Origin: Telopea speciosissima
Lineage: Eukaryota > Streptophyta > Magnoliopsida > Proteales > Proteaceae
Assembly: GCF_018873765.1 (NCBI RefSeq)
Contig: NC_057922.1
Location: 13,777,563-13,841,562, forward strand
Direction of reading: 5' to 3'
Length of the DNA stretch: 64,000 nt
In this document: positions 50,804-63,823 of the stretch, piece by piece
Layout: every line of letters starts with the position of its first letter
How positions within the stretch are numbered: position 1 is the first letter of the stretch
The notes under the pieces: generated by a model
The model's input: only the letters and a program-made list of their open reading frames with translations
Told to the model about the DNA's origin: nothing
The model's database searches: none
Translations under genes and position numbers: made by a program

Positions 50804-51956
50804 GACATCTCTCTATAAAGACATACCCATACATATAATAGACATATCCATTCATACAGGCAAGGTATACTTACATAATGGACTTTTCTCTTTGCATAGA
50901 CATATACATTAGTGCAGGTGTGATCCGAGCACTTGGATTGGAATCTTTTACACTTCCCTAAGAATCAATGGACACATCCATTCCTTGGGGTGCTTTGAAA
51001 ATGTTGTACACTCCTCTGTAAATAGAGAAAGTGAGTGCCTTCAAAATACACTGAAAATGTTGAGTTTAAAGTTTAAACCCCTCTATCTCTTCATATACTC
51101 ATATATTGCCTCAATATTAACACAACAAAAACCACAATTTGGTTTTGTCGATTGCAAGTTCGTTTGTATCTTGTGGCCTGAGCACAACTTCGACGTACTC
51201 AAAGGGGCGCATCAACGAATGCACATACACTGCCAAAAACCAAAAATTGTTCTATCTTGGAGCCAGTTTTGCATTCAAACCCGATTACAAAATGAGACAA
51301 ATACTAACTTTAGTAGAATGTCAAGTGGTAGGTCTCAGCTTTCATCAACATCTTGGAACATCAACTTTAGTTTGATATACTCTCATAAGTCCTTTTCCAT
51401 CAACACAACAGATAAATAATTCTCATATAAAACCAACTCTATTATTATTACAGATTTCTTCTTTGACAATAGTTTACTCGACGACATTTACCTTGGGTTA
51501 CTCAACAGAAGAAGAAGAAGAACAATTTTTTCTAGCAACAATCTTCCCTTTCGCCAACAATCTTCCTCTCTGACTACAATTTTGATTTCTTCTACCTATG
51601 GCAACAGTCTAGCCTTCCAACAACCAGATCAAATCAGATTTCTATCTAGGTTTTTATAAATTTCAAAACAATTCCACCCAAATACTTATGTACTAGATTT
51701 GAAGTTTTCCTTATACTATATTGGATGTTCATATTATGGTATCTATATTAATCTTGGTCTATCAATATTAAATGGTATCTGTATTAGTTTTGTATTTATT
51801 TTACACATGAGCTGTATTATATGTCTAGATGAAATTATATTATATGATTTAACTCATGAGATCATATTCAATGGCTTAGATTTAATGATTCTCATCTGAC
51901 ATGTCCTAAAAAAAGTTGTTTTTTGAGTAATCATGGAAGAATTATTGGAAAGGACC

Positions 51957-52088
51957 TTTATCCGCTGCTGTGCGCATCGTGCGGTGCAGCAGCGGCCATG
52001 TGCGCATAGTGAGGTCCATTGTGCATACATGGTCATTGCTGTACCGCACGATCCGCACAGCAGCGCTCCAGTTATAGCAGGGGATAAA
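51957..52088. repeat. GC-rich foldback element upstream of the VTT gene
   Basis: CGCTGCTGTGCGCATCGTGCGG on the left pairs with the inverse CCGCACGATCCGCACAGCAGCG on the right with one mismatch. The outer TTTATCC and GGATAAA may be its ends. It lies about 180 bases upstream of the VTT-gene ATG and is a MITE-like hairpin. Confidence 0.75.
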
Positions 52089-52267
52089 AATTCTCAAATT
52101 TTCATCACCCACTGGCTGACAATCTTCCAGGTGGACACACTGGGCTCTTCTAAAATGTTTGAGACCTTAGGAGTTCCTGGTTTTCTTATCCAATTCTGAA
52201 GGCCTAAATTACTAACTTACATGGCATTCTTCCAACAGCTCTTAGCATACACTCACCACTGCTTAAA

Positions 52268-55200
52268 ATGCGCACCCTGAGGCCCTGCCTCACCTACCCA
52301 TCTTTCCAATCTCATCTAATTCCCTTCAGACGCACCTTACTTCTTTCTCCTTGTTCTTCTTATTTCTTATTAAACTTCAAACCAAAGCGTTTTCATGTCC
52401 TCAAGCCATGTTCATCTCTCAAAGAAACCAAGAAACAGACCCTCAAGAATTCCACTGGCATTCCACAGAGCCTGAGAAGGTTTGGTAATCCCAAGAACGA
52501 CGGAAATGACTCTGATGAAGGCCGTGACAAGCGTTCTGGAGAGGGAGATTTCGGTTTGGAAGGAGAAACTGCAGCTAAAGGTACCTTTTTGGCAGGTCTT
52601 TTTCTTATTGGCGTTGTTGGCGGGTTCGGGGTAGTTGGGTATATCTACAAAGACCAGCTCAATGCAATCCTGACGCAGCTTTCAGGTTTCATTGAAGGTA
52701 ATTTTGTTCGAAACAATTGCAATTGTTTGAGAATTCCTTAAATGTGTTCTCTGCTTTCAGTCTTAGCTTTCTGGTGTTCGTCTAGAAATTTATTATTTTT
52801 TTTTTTCAATTGGGAAATTGGTTTCTTTCTTGTTTGATTTATACTGTATTTGAATTTCTTGCTTCATGTTTGAAAACCGACTGCTGATGAAATGCTTGTA
52901 ATACAGTTCCTTGGGGCTTTGAAGATTTAAGGGATTGGCACTATGCATACTGTCGTCTCATATTTCCGTAGAATTTGTATTTCCAATTTAAGAATCGGAA
53001 GTGTTTAGTTTCTGATTTTCAAATGGGTTTTTCTACGAAGTATTCTAAGTGCGCAATTTTGGTCTGCATTGGAAGATTGGACCGCTTTATCATGTTCAGT
53101 AAATTGTTTTGGACTTATTTGGTTTCGGTTCATTTTTGTCGTCGTTCATGATTTGGACTTAGTGTTTTTTTCCCCCCAATTGAAGAAAGTAATTTGGTAT
53201 CCACAAGAAGAGCTTGGCATTTGATGTTTCAGAAAAAGTCAGTAAAACTAAAAGGGTGTCTGAAAACATGTAGTACAAACATGTACATCTATCCCTAACT
53301 ATTTCTGGCTATTAGTAAACTTGTAAGAATTCCAGTCTAGGTTGAAGACTTCTGCAGTTGTAAAGAATAGAGGCGTTTTGCTTTGCTCCATAGTCTTGGT
53401 TCATATTCCATGAAGTAGGCTTCTTGGTCTATGGTCTGATTAACACACACACTTGAAATGTTTAGGAGAATGCAGATAGTATCTCTAGAGTTACCTGGCA
53501 TAACTAAGTAGTACTCAAAATAGTATAAATAGAGGACAGATTAACTAGCCTAGTGTGGAGAAATAAAAAAAAAATTCAGCCAAACACAGCCAAGGTGATC
53601 TGGAACTTCAAACAACAGCTACATGAGACTCGAAGAACTGTGCGGCACAAGAAAGAAACCTTTCTCTCATGTCCTGGTATGTGATTTGTATGTTTTAATT
53701 TCAGAGAGAAAACTCAAGAATAGGCAATAGGTATAGGAAAAATATAGATGCCACGAAACGTAAATGAATTGCCACCAATTTAACATGGTCACAATTTCTG
53801 CCATTTGGCATGCTTCAGTGGATGTGGGTAGGTTCATGTGATAGAGGACTCCACACTTATCTCACCACTGAAGTTTCAGGCCAGTACACATATGTAACAT
53901 TGCAAAACATGCTTCAAAATTGCAAACAATCCATAACCTTCAATATGTAAGCACTAATTGAGATTAGTTGTTGTAATTTTTCACAACTTTGGACGAGCTT
54001 TCAACACATGCTCATTTTGGTTTCAAATTTGATCAATGAGGTGGTGTGGGGTCTTCTATCACATGGACCTACCCATCTTAGCTGATTCGGCATCAGTGAC
54101 AATGGTGGCAATTCATTAACCATCCTGATACTTATCAGGACCTGGACATATGCTTAAGTCAATAGAATTCAAAGGAACTCGAGTAGAACATTTATCCTGG
54201 CATACTACTACAAAATATTCAATAATAAAGCCTAAACAAGAGCTCTACAACTCAGAGGGAGAGAAATCTAAGTTGAAAAGGTCAACTAGAACTTGAAAAG
54301 ATAGGATCTCAAGTCTGAGCTGAATTTGAGTTTGTAGGGAGAACTTGAGTTTCACCTCTTTTTTCTCCTTTTCTTTTAGGTTCTGGGTCTATTTGGTCTT
54401 GAAATAGTTGAGGGAGGACACAAAGCGCAAATAGGCTCTTAGGCAACCTTCAAATTCAGAGTGAAATAATCAGCTTGAACTTGAAAAGCTTCAACTAGCA
54501 AACAGCAACTAGAAAAGGATAATAACGCAACTCAATCTGGCTGTCACCCATGTAATATGCAAGGACTCAACCAGAATCACCACATGAGTTCCCAAACAAT
54601 TCCTCTACTAACTTCCAAACGTATGCCATTACATCTGGGACCAATGGTCTATTTTTAAAAATAAATGCTTATTGTCAGTAAAAAATCTTCCTAGGCTCTA
54701 AATCATAAAAGATAACTGACATAGACTCCAAGGCAGACTCTTAACATGACTAAACCACTTAAAGACTTTTTTTGGGTGAATAATATATTCATTACCAAAA
54801 AAGGAGAAAAAACAGGGAACTCCCTAGGGGGAAAGAGAGAAAAAACAATGATACATACAAGAGAAGAGCATGGGGAGAGCAAAGAAGAGTTAAGACTCCA
54901 GGATACAACAATATGCATGTTCGTTGGGGAGGTAATACAACTAGTGGAGAGCCTAAAATTTTTTCTATTGATATAAAGAAAGATGGAATCCCAAATCTAA
55001 CAAAGAGGTATAGAGTTGGAGGTCCATCTCTTGAGGTTGCGATCCATCCAAATGGAGGATATGGTTGCTCCGAAAGCAAGCTCCCCAATCATATCACAGA
55101 ACGTATTTCCAGTAGAAGGCATGTCCATCCATAACCACTCTCTGTTAAAGGGAATAATTCTTCTCCTCCTAGGCCAACATCTTTCCAGAACTCCTGCCCA

Positions 55201-58200
55201 AATGGATGAGGAGCAGGTGCATTCAAAGAAGAGGTGATCAACATCTTCAGTGGCATTCCAGCAAAGACAGAAAGAAGAGGACATAGGAATATGCCGGTCT
55301 AGGAGAAACCACTGAGTTGGGAAGCAATATGAGAGAGCTCTCCAAACACAAAAGCTGTGGCAGGGAATATGTCCTTTGAACCAAACAAGCTTTCTCCAAA
55401 GGCATATGTGGCCCTGAGATCTGACATGGTCCCAAGAAGACTTGGTACCAAAGATGCCCGTAGAAGAGGGGGGACCAAGTGAGAATGTCTCCAGAACTGG
55501 AAGGTCTTCTAGGGAAGGAAGGGAGAGCATTCCAAATTTCTGCAAAGGGGGAGGGGGGGGGGGAGGGAAGAGGTATCCATTCACGTAAAGACTAAAAAGA
55601 TTTAAAAAGGTAAAAGAAAATTTTTATTCCTCATAAGCTACACAATTCTAGGCTTATATAAGTTAGGCGCATTACATAATAACCCATGAAATAAAAGACC
55701 AATATATTACCCAGCCCTAATGTCAGTTGGACTTATCTCAACCTCTTACGCTGGGTCTGGTGGCTAGACCATGGGCTGACATAGCTTGGTCTCCTATGTG
55801 CTGGCAAATGAAGCCAACATTGCCTCTTTGCATGGGGTGGTCTGCTTCTCCTACTTTTATATGGTTCTCTAATTTTGAATTCCTTATTATGTTGCAATAA
55901 TTACTCTTTAAGCTTATAAGATGCTCTCTGTGAACAGGTTATGGCACAGCAGGGTATGCTTTATTTGTTGCTGTTTATGCTGGATTAGAGGTACAAATTT
56001 GTCTCGTTCTTGAAATATTTGGTTTGAGGCCTTTTTCAGTGATCAACCGTAAAGTTTTAGAAGGATCTGCATCACATTCTAGATGCTTAATACAACAAAC
56101 ATTGCCTAACTCTAAAGAGCACTTCATATACTAAGAATGGTTGGAAGTCCACCTTACTACCTTGTTGAGTTTACTTGCTAATGCTAAGCCAAGCCATACT
56201 GACTAAAAAATTTGGTTTGATTTGACTTAGTTTGGTTCTGAGCTTGCTCTAACTTTGAATAGTTCATATTGTGTTAGGTCCTTGCAATTCCAGCCATCCC
56301 CTTAACCATGTCTGCTGGCCTTCTATTTGGAACTGTAACTGGAACTATCATCGTCTCTATCAGTGGAACGGTAAGATGGTTACCATTTAATTTGAAACGG
56401 AAATTTAGCAGTCAAAGACACTTATACTAGTACTTCTATGTTTTCAGGTGGCAGCAACTGTTGCCTTTCTCATTGCTAGATATTTTGCTCGTGAACGAAT
56501 ACTTAAATTGGTTGAAGGAAATAAGAAATTTCTAGCCATTGACAAAGCAATCGGAGAAAATGGTTTTCGAGTTGTCACACTTCTCCGTTTGAGTCCTTTG
56601 CTGCCTTTTTCTCTAGGGAACTATCTGTATGGATTGACATCTGTGAAGCTTGTTCCGTATGTATTGGGCAGGTTAGTTTCTTGATCGTCCAAATATTAAG
56701 TTTTAAGTTGAGCGTTCATATTATTATCTTGTAGTCTTTGTTACTTGGATGCTTGCTCAATTAATCATCTGAGATCTCAATAATCTGGATGGGCTGCTGG
56801 CTGACTTGGAACCTGATGTCATTTTGGGTTACAATGGTATTCGACACAAAGTAGAAACTCAGTCAAATCCAGTGCAAGCTGGGAGAATTTTTGCAAAATT
56901 GTCTTTGTGTTTGAACTAAACAGTTCATTAAAATTTTTGAAAAAAGAAGAAGAAGAAGAAGAAGAAAGATGATAACTTGAAACGTAAATTTTAGAATTAG
57001 GGGAAGATTGGTGCTAGTATTAACAACAACAGCAGCTCCGTCTTATCCCAACTAAACGGGGTCAGCTATTGGTGCTAGTATTAACTAACACATTAATAAA
57101 TGGGTCCATTAGTATATTTTTAGTAGGCAGTTAATTTTCGAACTTCTGAAGACTTGCATTGTCAAATGAGTTATTTATAGATATTAGTTGTTAATTGAAT
57201 CTACTTTTAATACAAGATAAATAATAATTTATACATGGACATATGAAGTATTTTATTTCTTTTTACATAGAAATTTTTGTTGTGTGGGTTTTCAAAAATG
57301 TTTAAATTCAATCCTCCTCATTAGATAATTTAATCTGCTTTTAATATAGAGGCAAGTGGTAAGTTATTGTTACCAATTAACTCTCTTACAAAAAATAAGT
57401 GGCACTGTTACTTTTTACCCATATGTGCTATTCTTTTCAATATAGTAATGTAATGTAAATAAATATGAAAAGAAACTATTTGATTTAGTGAGATCATCAT
57501 GCCAATCTGCATTGATGTGACACTCGTAGCCCCAGCTCTATCTCAGAGTGCACTCCAGGTCTAATTTTTAAGCATTGAACATCATTTCAATGTAACAGTG
57601 GCACTAATACAGGTACCAGTGTCCTACACAACATTCATGGATATGATATTGTTGTATACAGAAAGCTAAGTGTTGGTGTTAACATTGGTGTCTGGGATTC
57701 TGACAACCCCAATAGAGTGACCCTTTCTAGCCCTTGAAGTGCACCAGCAGCATCTTTAAAAATTCTTAAGAGTTGATCAGATTGGACCTAGGAGATGTGT
57801 GGAAGATTAGATTCTGGAAAACCTTTAATATGCTGACCAACTGTTCTCTACTAGATATTCCATACTTAACTGAATTGTGACAAATAAGAATTGAAGTTGT
57901 GGCCTGAATTGTGTCTTAGACTCAAGATGGTTTGCTTGGTGATTTAGGCTTCAGAATGCGTCTGAGAGACTTTGAGGTTCCTATTGTTAATTCTTTGGCG
58001 TTCTTGAGAATGTTTTTTGGTCTCCTAATGATGAAGATTCTAGGTTTTGGATCCTCGGCCTTCACTGGCAAAATTTCATCATCATCTTCTGCCCAACCCA
58101 TGTGAAGGAAAAAGTTTCCCTACAAGATACATTTGGAAATGAAAGGATGCACTTAATCTTTTTACACACTGTGATTTTGCTAGAAAGGTGTTAAACTACT

Positions 58201-61200
58201 TTCTTGACCTCTTTGTTCTAGATGGTTTTCTATGACATAGTTGACTTTGCGAGGGCTTGGTATCCTCCTCTAAAGGTAGGAGGTAGGTTGTTGTGGTGCT
58301 CTATCTTACTAGAGTTTGAAGTCCCTTCTTTGTGGGAAGTGTTGGAGAGGAGCAACTGTTTCTTTAGGGACACATAAATCAACTGGTCATTGATACATTG
58401 GTCTCAAGGTCAGCATGGTGGACTTCAGTTTTAACCATTTTCCTGCAATTAGAAGGGACTTGATCATTCAGGCCTTGAGGATAATTATTCACTTTAGTCA
58501 GTTGACTGATATGATCCAAAACAAGTTGTTCCCTCCACCTGATGCATTGAACATGAATTCCAATTGTAGTTCACACCTATTAGGTGTTAAAGAGTTTGAA
58601 CAGATCATTTGGTAAACTCTTGGTGAATTTCTCCGGACCAACAGCCAATAGGAGAGTAAGACTTGCTTGAGGCTGAACTAGGAGCTGCACTCTTGGGGTT
58701 TGGTAATTTCTAGAAGGAAAAAAAAATCAGCAGGTAACAAGTGGAAGTTGGCTTCTGTTATACTATCACTGAATGCCTTGACAGAGAGCCCTTGGACATC
58801 TCTTCAATATCAGAAAGGTACTTGGCCTATCTTGTGGATATATTGTCCCATGGGAGGTCTTAGTCAGGCGACATGGTAGCAGATGAACTTGCGAAGGATG
58901 GGATCAACAGACAGACCTGGTGTGTTGGTCACATCCTTAACCTTAGCAGTCTCTCTTATTTTTATTGCTTTACTGCTACCCTTTATCACATTTTACTGTT
59001 TTCTTGTTTACGTTTTGTTATTGTTTTCTTGTATGCCACTTTAAGGATTGCCAGGCTTTATCCCTTGCTAATAAATTCCTTGATGGTGATTGCACAAAAA
59101 AGGAAGAGGGGGACAAAAGGAAAAAGAAGTATTGGCGTAAGTGTCTGAAATAACAAGTTTTGACAAATGAACCTTCCTCTGTTCTTTTTTTATTATTATT
59201 ATTATTTAGGATAGATAACTAAATAAATTTATTACTTGGAGAAAGAAATATACAATAGCAGTAGTATGCGACTACTACCATAGGGGAACAACCCCGAGGA
59301 AACTCACAAAAGTGGCTACACAATAGGATAATTTCCCACAAACAAATTCCTTCTGTTTATCCCTTCCATGGCAAGTTCATCTGCTAGAGGTTTTGCTGAC
59401 CAAAACCTCCAAGAGTGGGGAAAGTTCATATGCTCAAATAATGACCTGGCTTCCCTAATCAGGTGGGGAGACCTCCATGATCAGATGATTTTTCTTTACT
59501 TCCGTGCACTTTTAAGTGGGTGTGTGCATTTTCCCGCAGAAATTCGTTGTTTTTTGGTGCCCTTACCTTATCACTGTGTGAAATATACTTGCTTCTGATC
59601 TTTGGTTGCTTGAGGTGGAATCCAGCTTGGACATAGGATGGATAAAAACTTTGAATGAAATTTTATGTAGACCTTTGGATCAACCAATCTGTATCAGGTT
59701 GGCAATCACCAATCCAACTGATGATGGCTGATCTGCAGATTTTTGGCCAATCTGCTGCAAATATTGGCTGGTATCTGGCTGGATCGGCAGCCACAGATCT
59801 GACCTCTGATACCGCTTTCTGACTTCTTGGTTGCACATGTTCATATTCAACCATGATTTTTTGGATGCAGTTGGTTGGGAATGCTTCCAGGAACGTGGGC
59901 TTATGTCAGTGCTGGAGCATTTGGCCGAGCAATCATTGTAAGTTATAGATTTTCTCTTATTGTTATTTATATCGTTACATTGTAAAGGCATTCGGGAAGG
60001 GAAGAAAGGACAGCTTCTGGGCATAGGAGGGAGAGAGAGATCCCAAACAATAGATAAAAAAAATTTTATAAAGCTTTCTCAAGAGAAAAAAAGAAATTCA
60101 ATAAAATATGAGTTCATATTCAAAATAATTTCACCAGTCCGTGAACTAATACATCCAAATGTGCCATATCTCACTGGTCTCCAGTGACTCTTGGGAACAA
60201 TGAAATAAAAGTTAAACACCCTAAAAATCCTAATTGTTATTCACTACTTTCCAAACTTGATACTGTGACAAAATCAAACTGAAATAACCAGGATCAGATG
60301 AGAAGAAGAAAAGAAGACAGGGAGAAAAGTAGAAGAAAAGGGGAGGAGGAGAGAAAATGAGAGAGAAGAAAACAAGCTCACAGTTGGACGGAATCCCATA
60401 ACCGTGAGCAATATTGAATAAAAGACACAATTACAAGTATAACCCTGGTCTATAAGCCAATACATTTAATGATCTATAAACCCATACAAATAAGTCCATA
60501 TGCCCAAACTACCCTCTACGGTAGTAGTACATACAAGAATCTCAACACTCCCCCTCAAGCTGGAGCATATCCAAAGCTCAAACTTGGAACAACAACAACA
60601 ACAGACTTAAGCAGACTTGCACAAATAAATCATTCGTAGGAGCTAGCCAGCAACCATATAAACTTGCAGCAAATAATGTAACCACTGAAATAACTTCCTT
60701 CCAGTCGCAGCACCAACAAAAACATGTCAGCTACTGGCAGCAACAACATAGAAAATTCTTCGTGAAGAAGAAACCCAGATAATAAAAAACAATATAGGCG
60801 GCAAATAACATCAACCGCAGGCCAGAAAATAGAGGCAGTAGAAGATGAACAAATCATCTCTCCAGACCAAAAGTCTTGAACAATAACAACAGAAATAGCA
60901 AATGCCCAGAGAAGAGCAGTAGAAGGAGGTGAATGAATCATCGTTGCGGGCAAATAACCTCCAACACGGAAACGGACAAATAATCTTCATGAGGAAGACA
61001 AAATATCTTCACAAAGATGACTGCTAATAATCGTCATAAGGAGACGGAGACACAAAATATTCACAATGAAGATACAAGTAGAAAATCTTCAATAAGAAGA
61101 AATAATCTTCAACATCTCCAATCTCCTCCTCACCGTGTAGCACTACACATAGACAGATAATGAATGCAGGGGAGATAACAATAAAAAACCCATCATCATA

Positions 61201-63823
61201 GTGCAGCAACAAGAAGCATCAACAGGACATAAGCCAGCAAATAAGATCTCAAATCAGTAAGATTTAAATAAATCTGAGCAAATAAAAACTCCAATAATGC
61301 CAACAACACAACAGTTACAAGATTTAGATGGCATCAACCATAGAAATTGCAATAGCAATGGATCAGAACAAAGTAGATATTAATGAACCAGTCTGCAACC
61401 TTGTAGATAACCATTATAGATAGAGAAATCCCAGGTCCAGGGTGCTTGAAACATTTCTAACTGAGAATCTACAAGTATTTTCCTTGTCACAGTCAATGCC
61501 ATGGATGTTAGGGTTTATGTTGAATTTTCTACCTAAGAAACTACAAGTATGTGCTTGCTAAGGCAGCCTGATATTTGGAAATCAAGTGTACAACTTTTTT
61601 TGTTGCTGCTGGCTGTTGGGTTTATGCTGAATTTTCCTTTGCCGTTTGTAATTTTCATAGGAACTGTTAAGCAGTGCAGTTTCAGTAGTGATCATTGAAA
61701 CTTGAACTGCATTTAATAAGCATTTGCAGGGTATCTAATGCCGACTGAGAAATCAAAGAGTATGATTCTCGGTTGTGGACTGGTTCCCTGGTAGACTGTT
61801 AAGGAAGGAAAAGAGCAAAGGAAAGTTGATGAGAGGAAAGAGAACCTGTTAGCAAGGTGCCGTAGGTGGGGGAGGAGAGAGAAAAGAGATCACGAGGAGG
61901 ATGGGGAGCTCTCACACATTACTTTTCAGTACTGAATTCTTAATCCATTCAATTGATTCGATGGGGAATGGGTTTACAATCTTTAAATAAGATAAAGTAT
62001 TGGTTCCCTTTCCTTTCCCCCTCTTGGGGTTCGGTAATATATTCATTTACCAAAAAAAATCTTTAAATAAGAATAAACAGCCAGAATTCTAGTCAATCTA
62101 AACTTCCTAAAGTAATAATCCAAAACCAATAAAAGAAGACTTTTTAGAAAGAATAATATACTCCTTAATCCTAACTTACGGCCAGATTGGGCCCCACTTG
62201 TACTGAAAGCTGTCTAAAATATTTTAAAATAAAATAATCTCTTACTAACCACTAGTGGACCCGTCATAATCTCTCTCTCTCCACTGGGGGTGATGAATTT
62301 ATACTTGGATGGAATTCATAAGTATTTATGCATTAACTGCCTCTTCTACAAAATTTGGTGGAGATTAGTTCAGCCTTGTCATCTTATGTTCCTTGTTTCC
62401 TTGAGAGTAAAAGAAAGTACTGCTTGAGATTCATGTTATCTTAATTTCTCAGCAAGAAGAATCTGATGTTGGACTACCTCGAGGTAACAATCAGTTACTG
62501 ACACTTGGACTGGGGCTCTTGGTGACAGCAGTGGCTGCAGCTTATGTAACTAAGCTTGCCAAAGTAAGTCCCTTTATGGATTTCCATTTTAATAGAAGTG
62601 TCATTAGTCATTAGTTTCCTAACAGTGATTTCTGAGGTAGCAGCACTGAATTGTATTTATAATGATAATTGATTCTACCATGGAGAATGCTGGGCCCAAC
62701 CAAGTGTAAATAGATAAAAACGGTATTGATCAATAAAAGGAATAGATTCTTTACCATTAGCCACAATTCTCCAGGAGAAAGGCGTCTGATTTTGCGCAAG
62801 TCAATTGTTAGGTCCAGATCACTGAGCATGTGGGCCAGCCTAATGTGGAGAAACCCTAGGTTTTGTTAACATTACATTGGTAGCGTCCAACCCTTTAGTT
62901 CTATTAAATGGCCATAATTTTAGTGTCCTTGAAAACAAGTAGATAGCATTCTCTTTATGTCTCTCTCTATACTATATTTTTACTTCAAACTATATAGACA
63001 TTTTTAATTTCCATGTAATTCGACTGAATCAACATGGCATAGCTCAATCAAGATTGTTTTGACATGCTGCTGTTTTCCTATGGTTGCCTGTTCTACTGTG
63101 GTTCAACTGAGGAGCATAATTTGCCATCCCCCACCCCCATGAACTTGAAGGAAATGAAATTTCCTAAACATTAAATATGCAAGGTTAAAGTACTAACAAA
63201 GAGCGATTTGGAACCCAAAAGCACAATAGGGCAGAAGGCAGCCTATGCAGGCAAAGCAACTCACCATTATCCCTTTTGAGAGACTTTTTCAAAGAGGTAT
63301 GGACATATCTTTAGAAGTAGGTCTCCATTTGTATGAGAGATGCTTCATTGAAGAACTGAGCAAATCCTGAACAGCTCGACTTCACCAGAAAAAAAAAATA
63401 ATGGCATGAGGAATCACCAATTCTTGGGGTTTAGCAAACTCAGTGACTGTGGTGCAACCACTGGCTAAAACTGGGTATGTTGATTGCGTGCAGTGAATTG
63501 GCTTGTTTTAACAGGGGCTCAAACTTATGAATTGGAAATTCCAAAATTAATAATGCTTTATATGGTAGACCATTTCTGAGAAAAGAGATTCTCTGAGTCC
63601 CTACAATTCATGTCAGTATTCCAAGTTCAGCAGTACTTGATAAAATTCTTCTTCAAATCATTATTGAGTATAGATGTCTTAACCTTCAATCTTCTTTGTC
63701 TAAAACTTAATTATTTCTGTCTAATGTTTTCACTGTTCTATGACAGTCGGCATCATACTATGGTTGTTGACTCATTATTTTTGGCTGTTTGTGGTGCAGG
63801 ATGCTGTAAAAGATATTGAGTAG
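52268..63823 (+). CDS. DedA/VTT (SNARE-associated Golgi-type) membrane protein, probably plastidial (7 exons)
   Basis: Exons 52268-52697, 55938-55990, 56278-56370, 56448-56671, 59871-59937, 62453-62563 and 63800-63823 join in frame, giving 333 residues. The first ~50 residues are rich in Ser, Arg and Lys with no acidic residue, like a chloroplast transit peptide. A membrane segment follows at about 106-127. The VTT domain includes AIPAIPLTMSAGLLFG and the hallmark LRLSPLLPFSLGNYLYGLT (about 238-255) with GTWAYVSAGAFGRA, and a last membrane helix lies near 305-320. DedA/TVP38/VMP1-type proteins act in membrane lipid scrambling or ion transport; the plastid members are little studied. Introns 1 and 4-6 are long and hold LINE, RTE and LTR pieces. 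No exon is disturbed. Confidence 0.92.
54768..55581 (-). mobile_element. 5'-truncated L1-like LINE with 12-bp target duplication
   Basis: The minus strand encodes a LINE zinc-binding RT end (KLVWFKGHIPCHSFCVWR, CLCWNATEDVDHLFFEC) homologous to the one at 27196-28554. A T-run at the left marks its poly-A end. The flanks CACTTAAAGACT (54756-54767) and CACGTAAAGACT (55582-55593) are a 12-bp target duplication with one mismatch. It lies in intron 1 of the VTT gene, antisense to it. Confidence 0.88.
57025..57067 (-). mobile_element. 43-bp RTE LINE tail with an 18-bp target duplication
   Basis: On the minus strand the insert contains GACCCCGTTTAGTTGGGATA, the RTE 3' end also seen at 33860-33890, followed by a GTT-rich tail. 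ATTGGTGCTAGTATTAAC flanks it perfectly at 57007-57024 and 57068-57085. It is an extreme 5' truncation. Confidence 0.85.
58360..59115 (+). pseudogene. LINE 3' remnant, RNase H end (plus strand)
   Basis: Near 58873 the translation VADELAKDGINRQTW is the typical C-terminus of plant LINE RNase H domains. It is followed by a T-rich 3' UTR and a terminal CACAAAAAA near 59098. The upstream limit is uncertain, as only scattered open pieces are seen from about 58360. Confidence 0.6.
59188..59560 (-). pseudogene. LINE 3' remnant, RNase H end (minus strand)
   Basis: Read on the minus strand, FWSAKPLADELAMEGINRRN is again a LINE RNase H C-terminus, followed by a 3' UTR that ends in an ATT-rich run at 59188-59210. 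It faces the plus-strand remnant ending at 59115, tail to tail, in intron 4 of the VTT gene. Confidence 0.65.
60258..60547 (-). mobile_element. LTR of a second, truncated Copia-type element
   Basis: The segment TGATACTGTGAC to CTCAACA has TG...CA ends and is followed by CTCCCCCTCAAGCTGGAGCA, the same polypurine tract as the 21.8-kb Copia element. About 700 bp of internal, non-coding, CAACAA-rich sequence follows. No second LTR or primer-binding site was found. It lies in intron 5 of the VTT gene, antisense. Confidence 0.7.

Larger units (their letters stand above)
45591..52267. other. Large intergenic region without intact genes
   Basis: No host gene was recognised in 6.7 kb. It contains two sets of imperfect tandem duplications (46310-46650 and 46795-47460), a Copia gag remnant (49521-49850), another tandem duplication (50445-50803), a short repeat shared by 50029-50090 and 51490-51570, and a foldback element (51957-52088). 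Poly-G tracts occur near 46150, 46720 and 47515. The last ~180 bases should contain the promoter of the VTT gene. Confidence 0.5.

Noticed and set aside
59663-60024. Minus-strand open frames near VTT exon 5
   Set aside because: They are shadows on the opposite strand of the exon and its flanking intron with no domain similarity.
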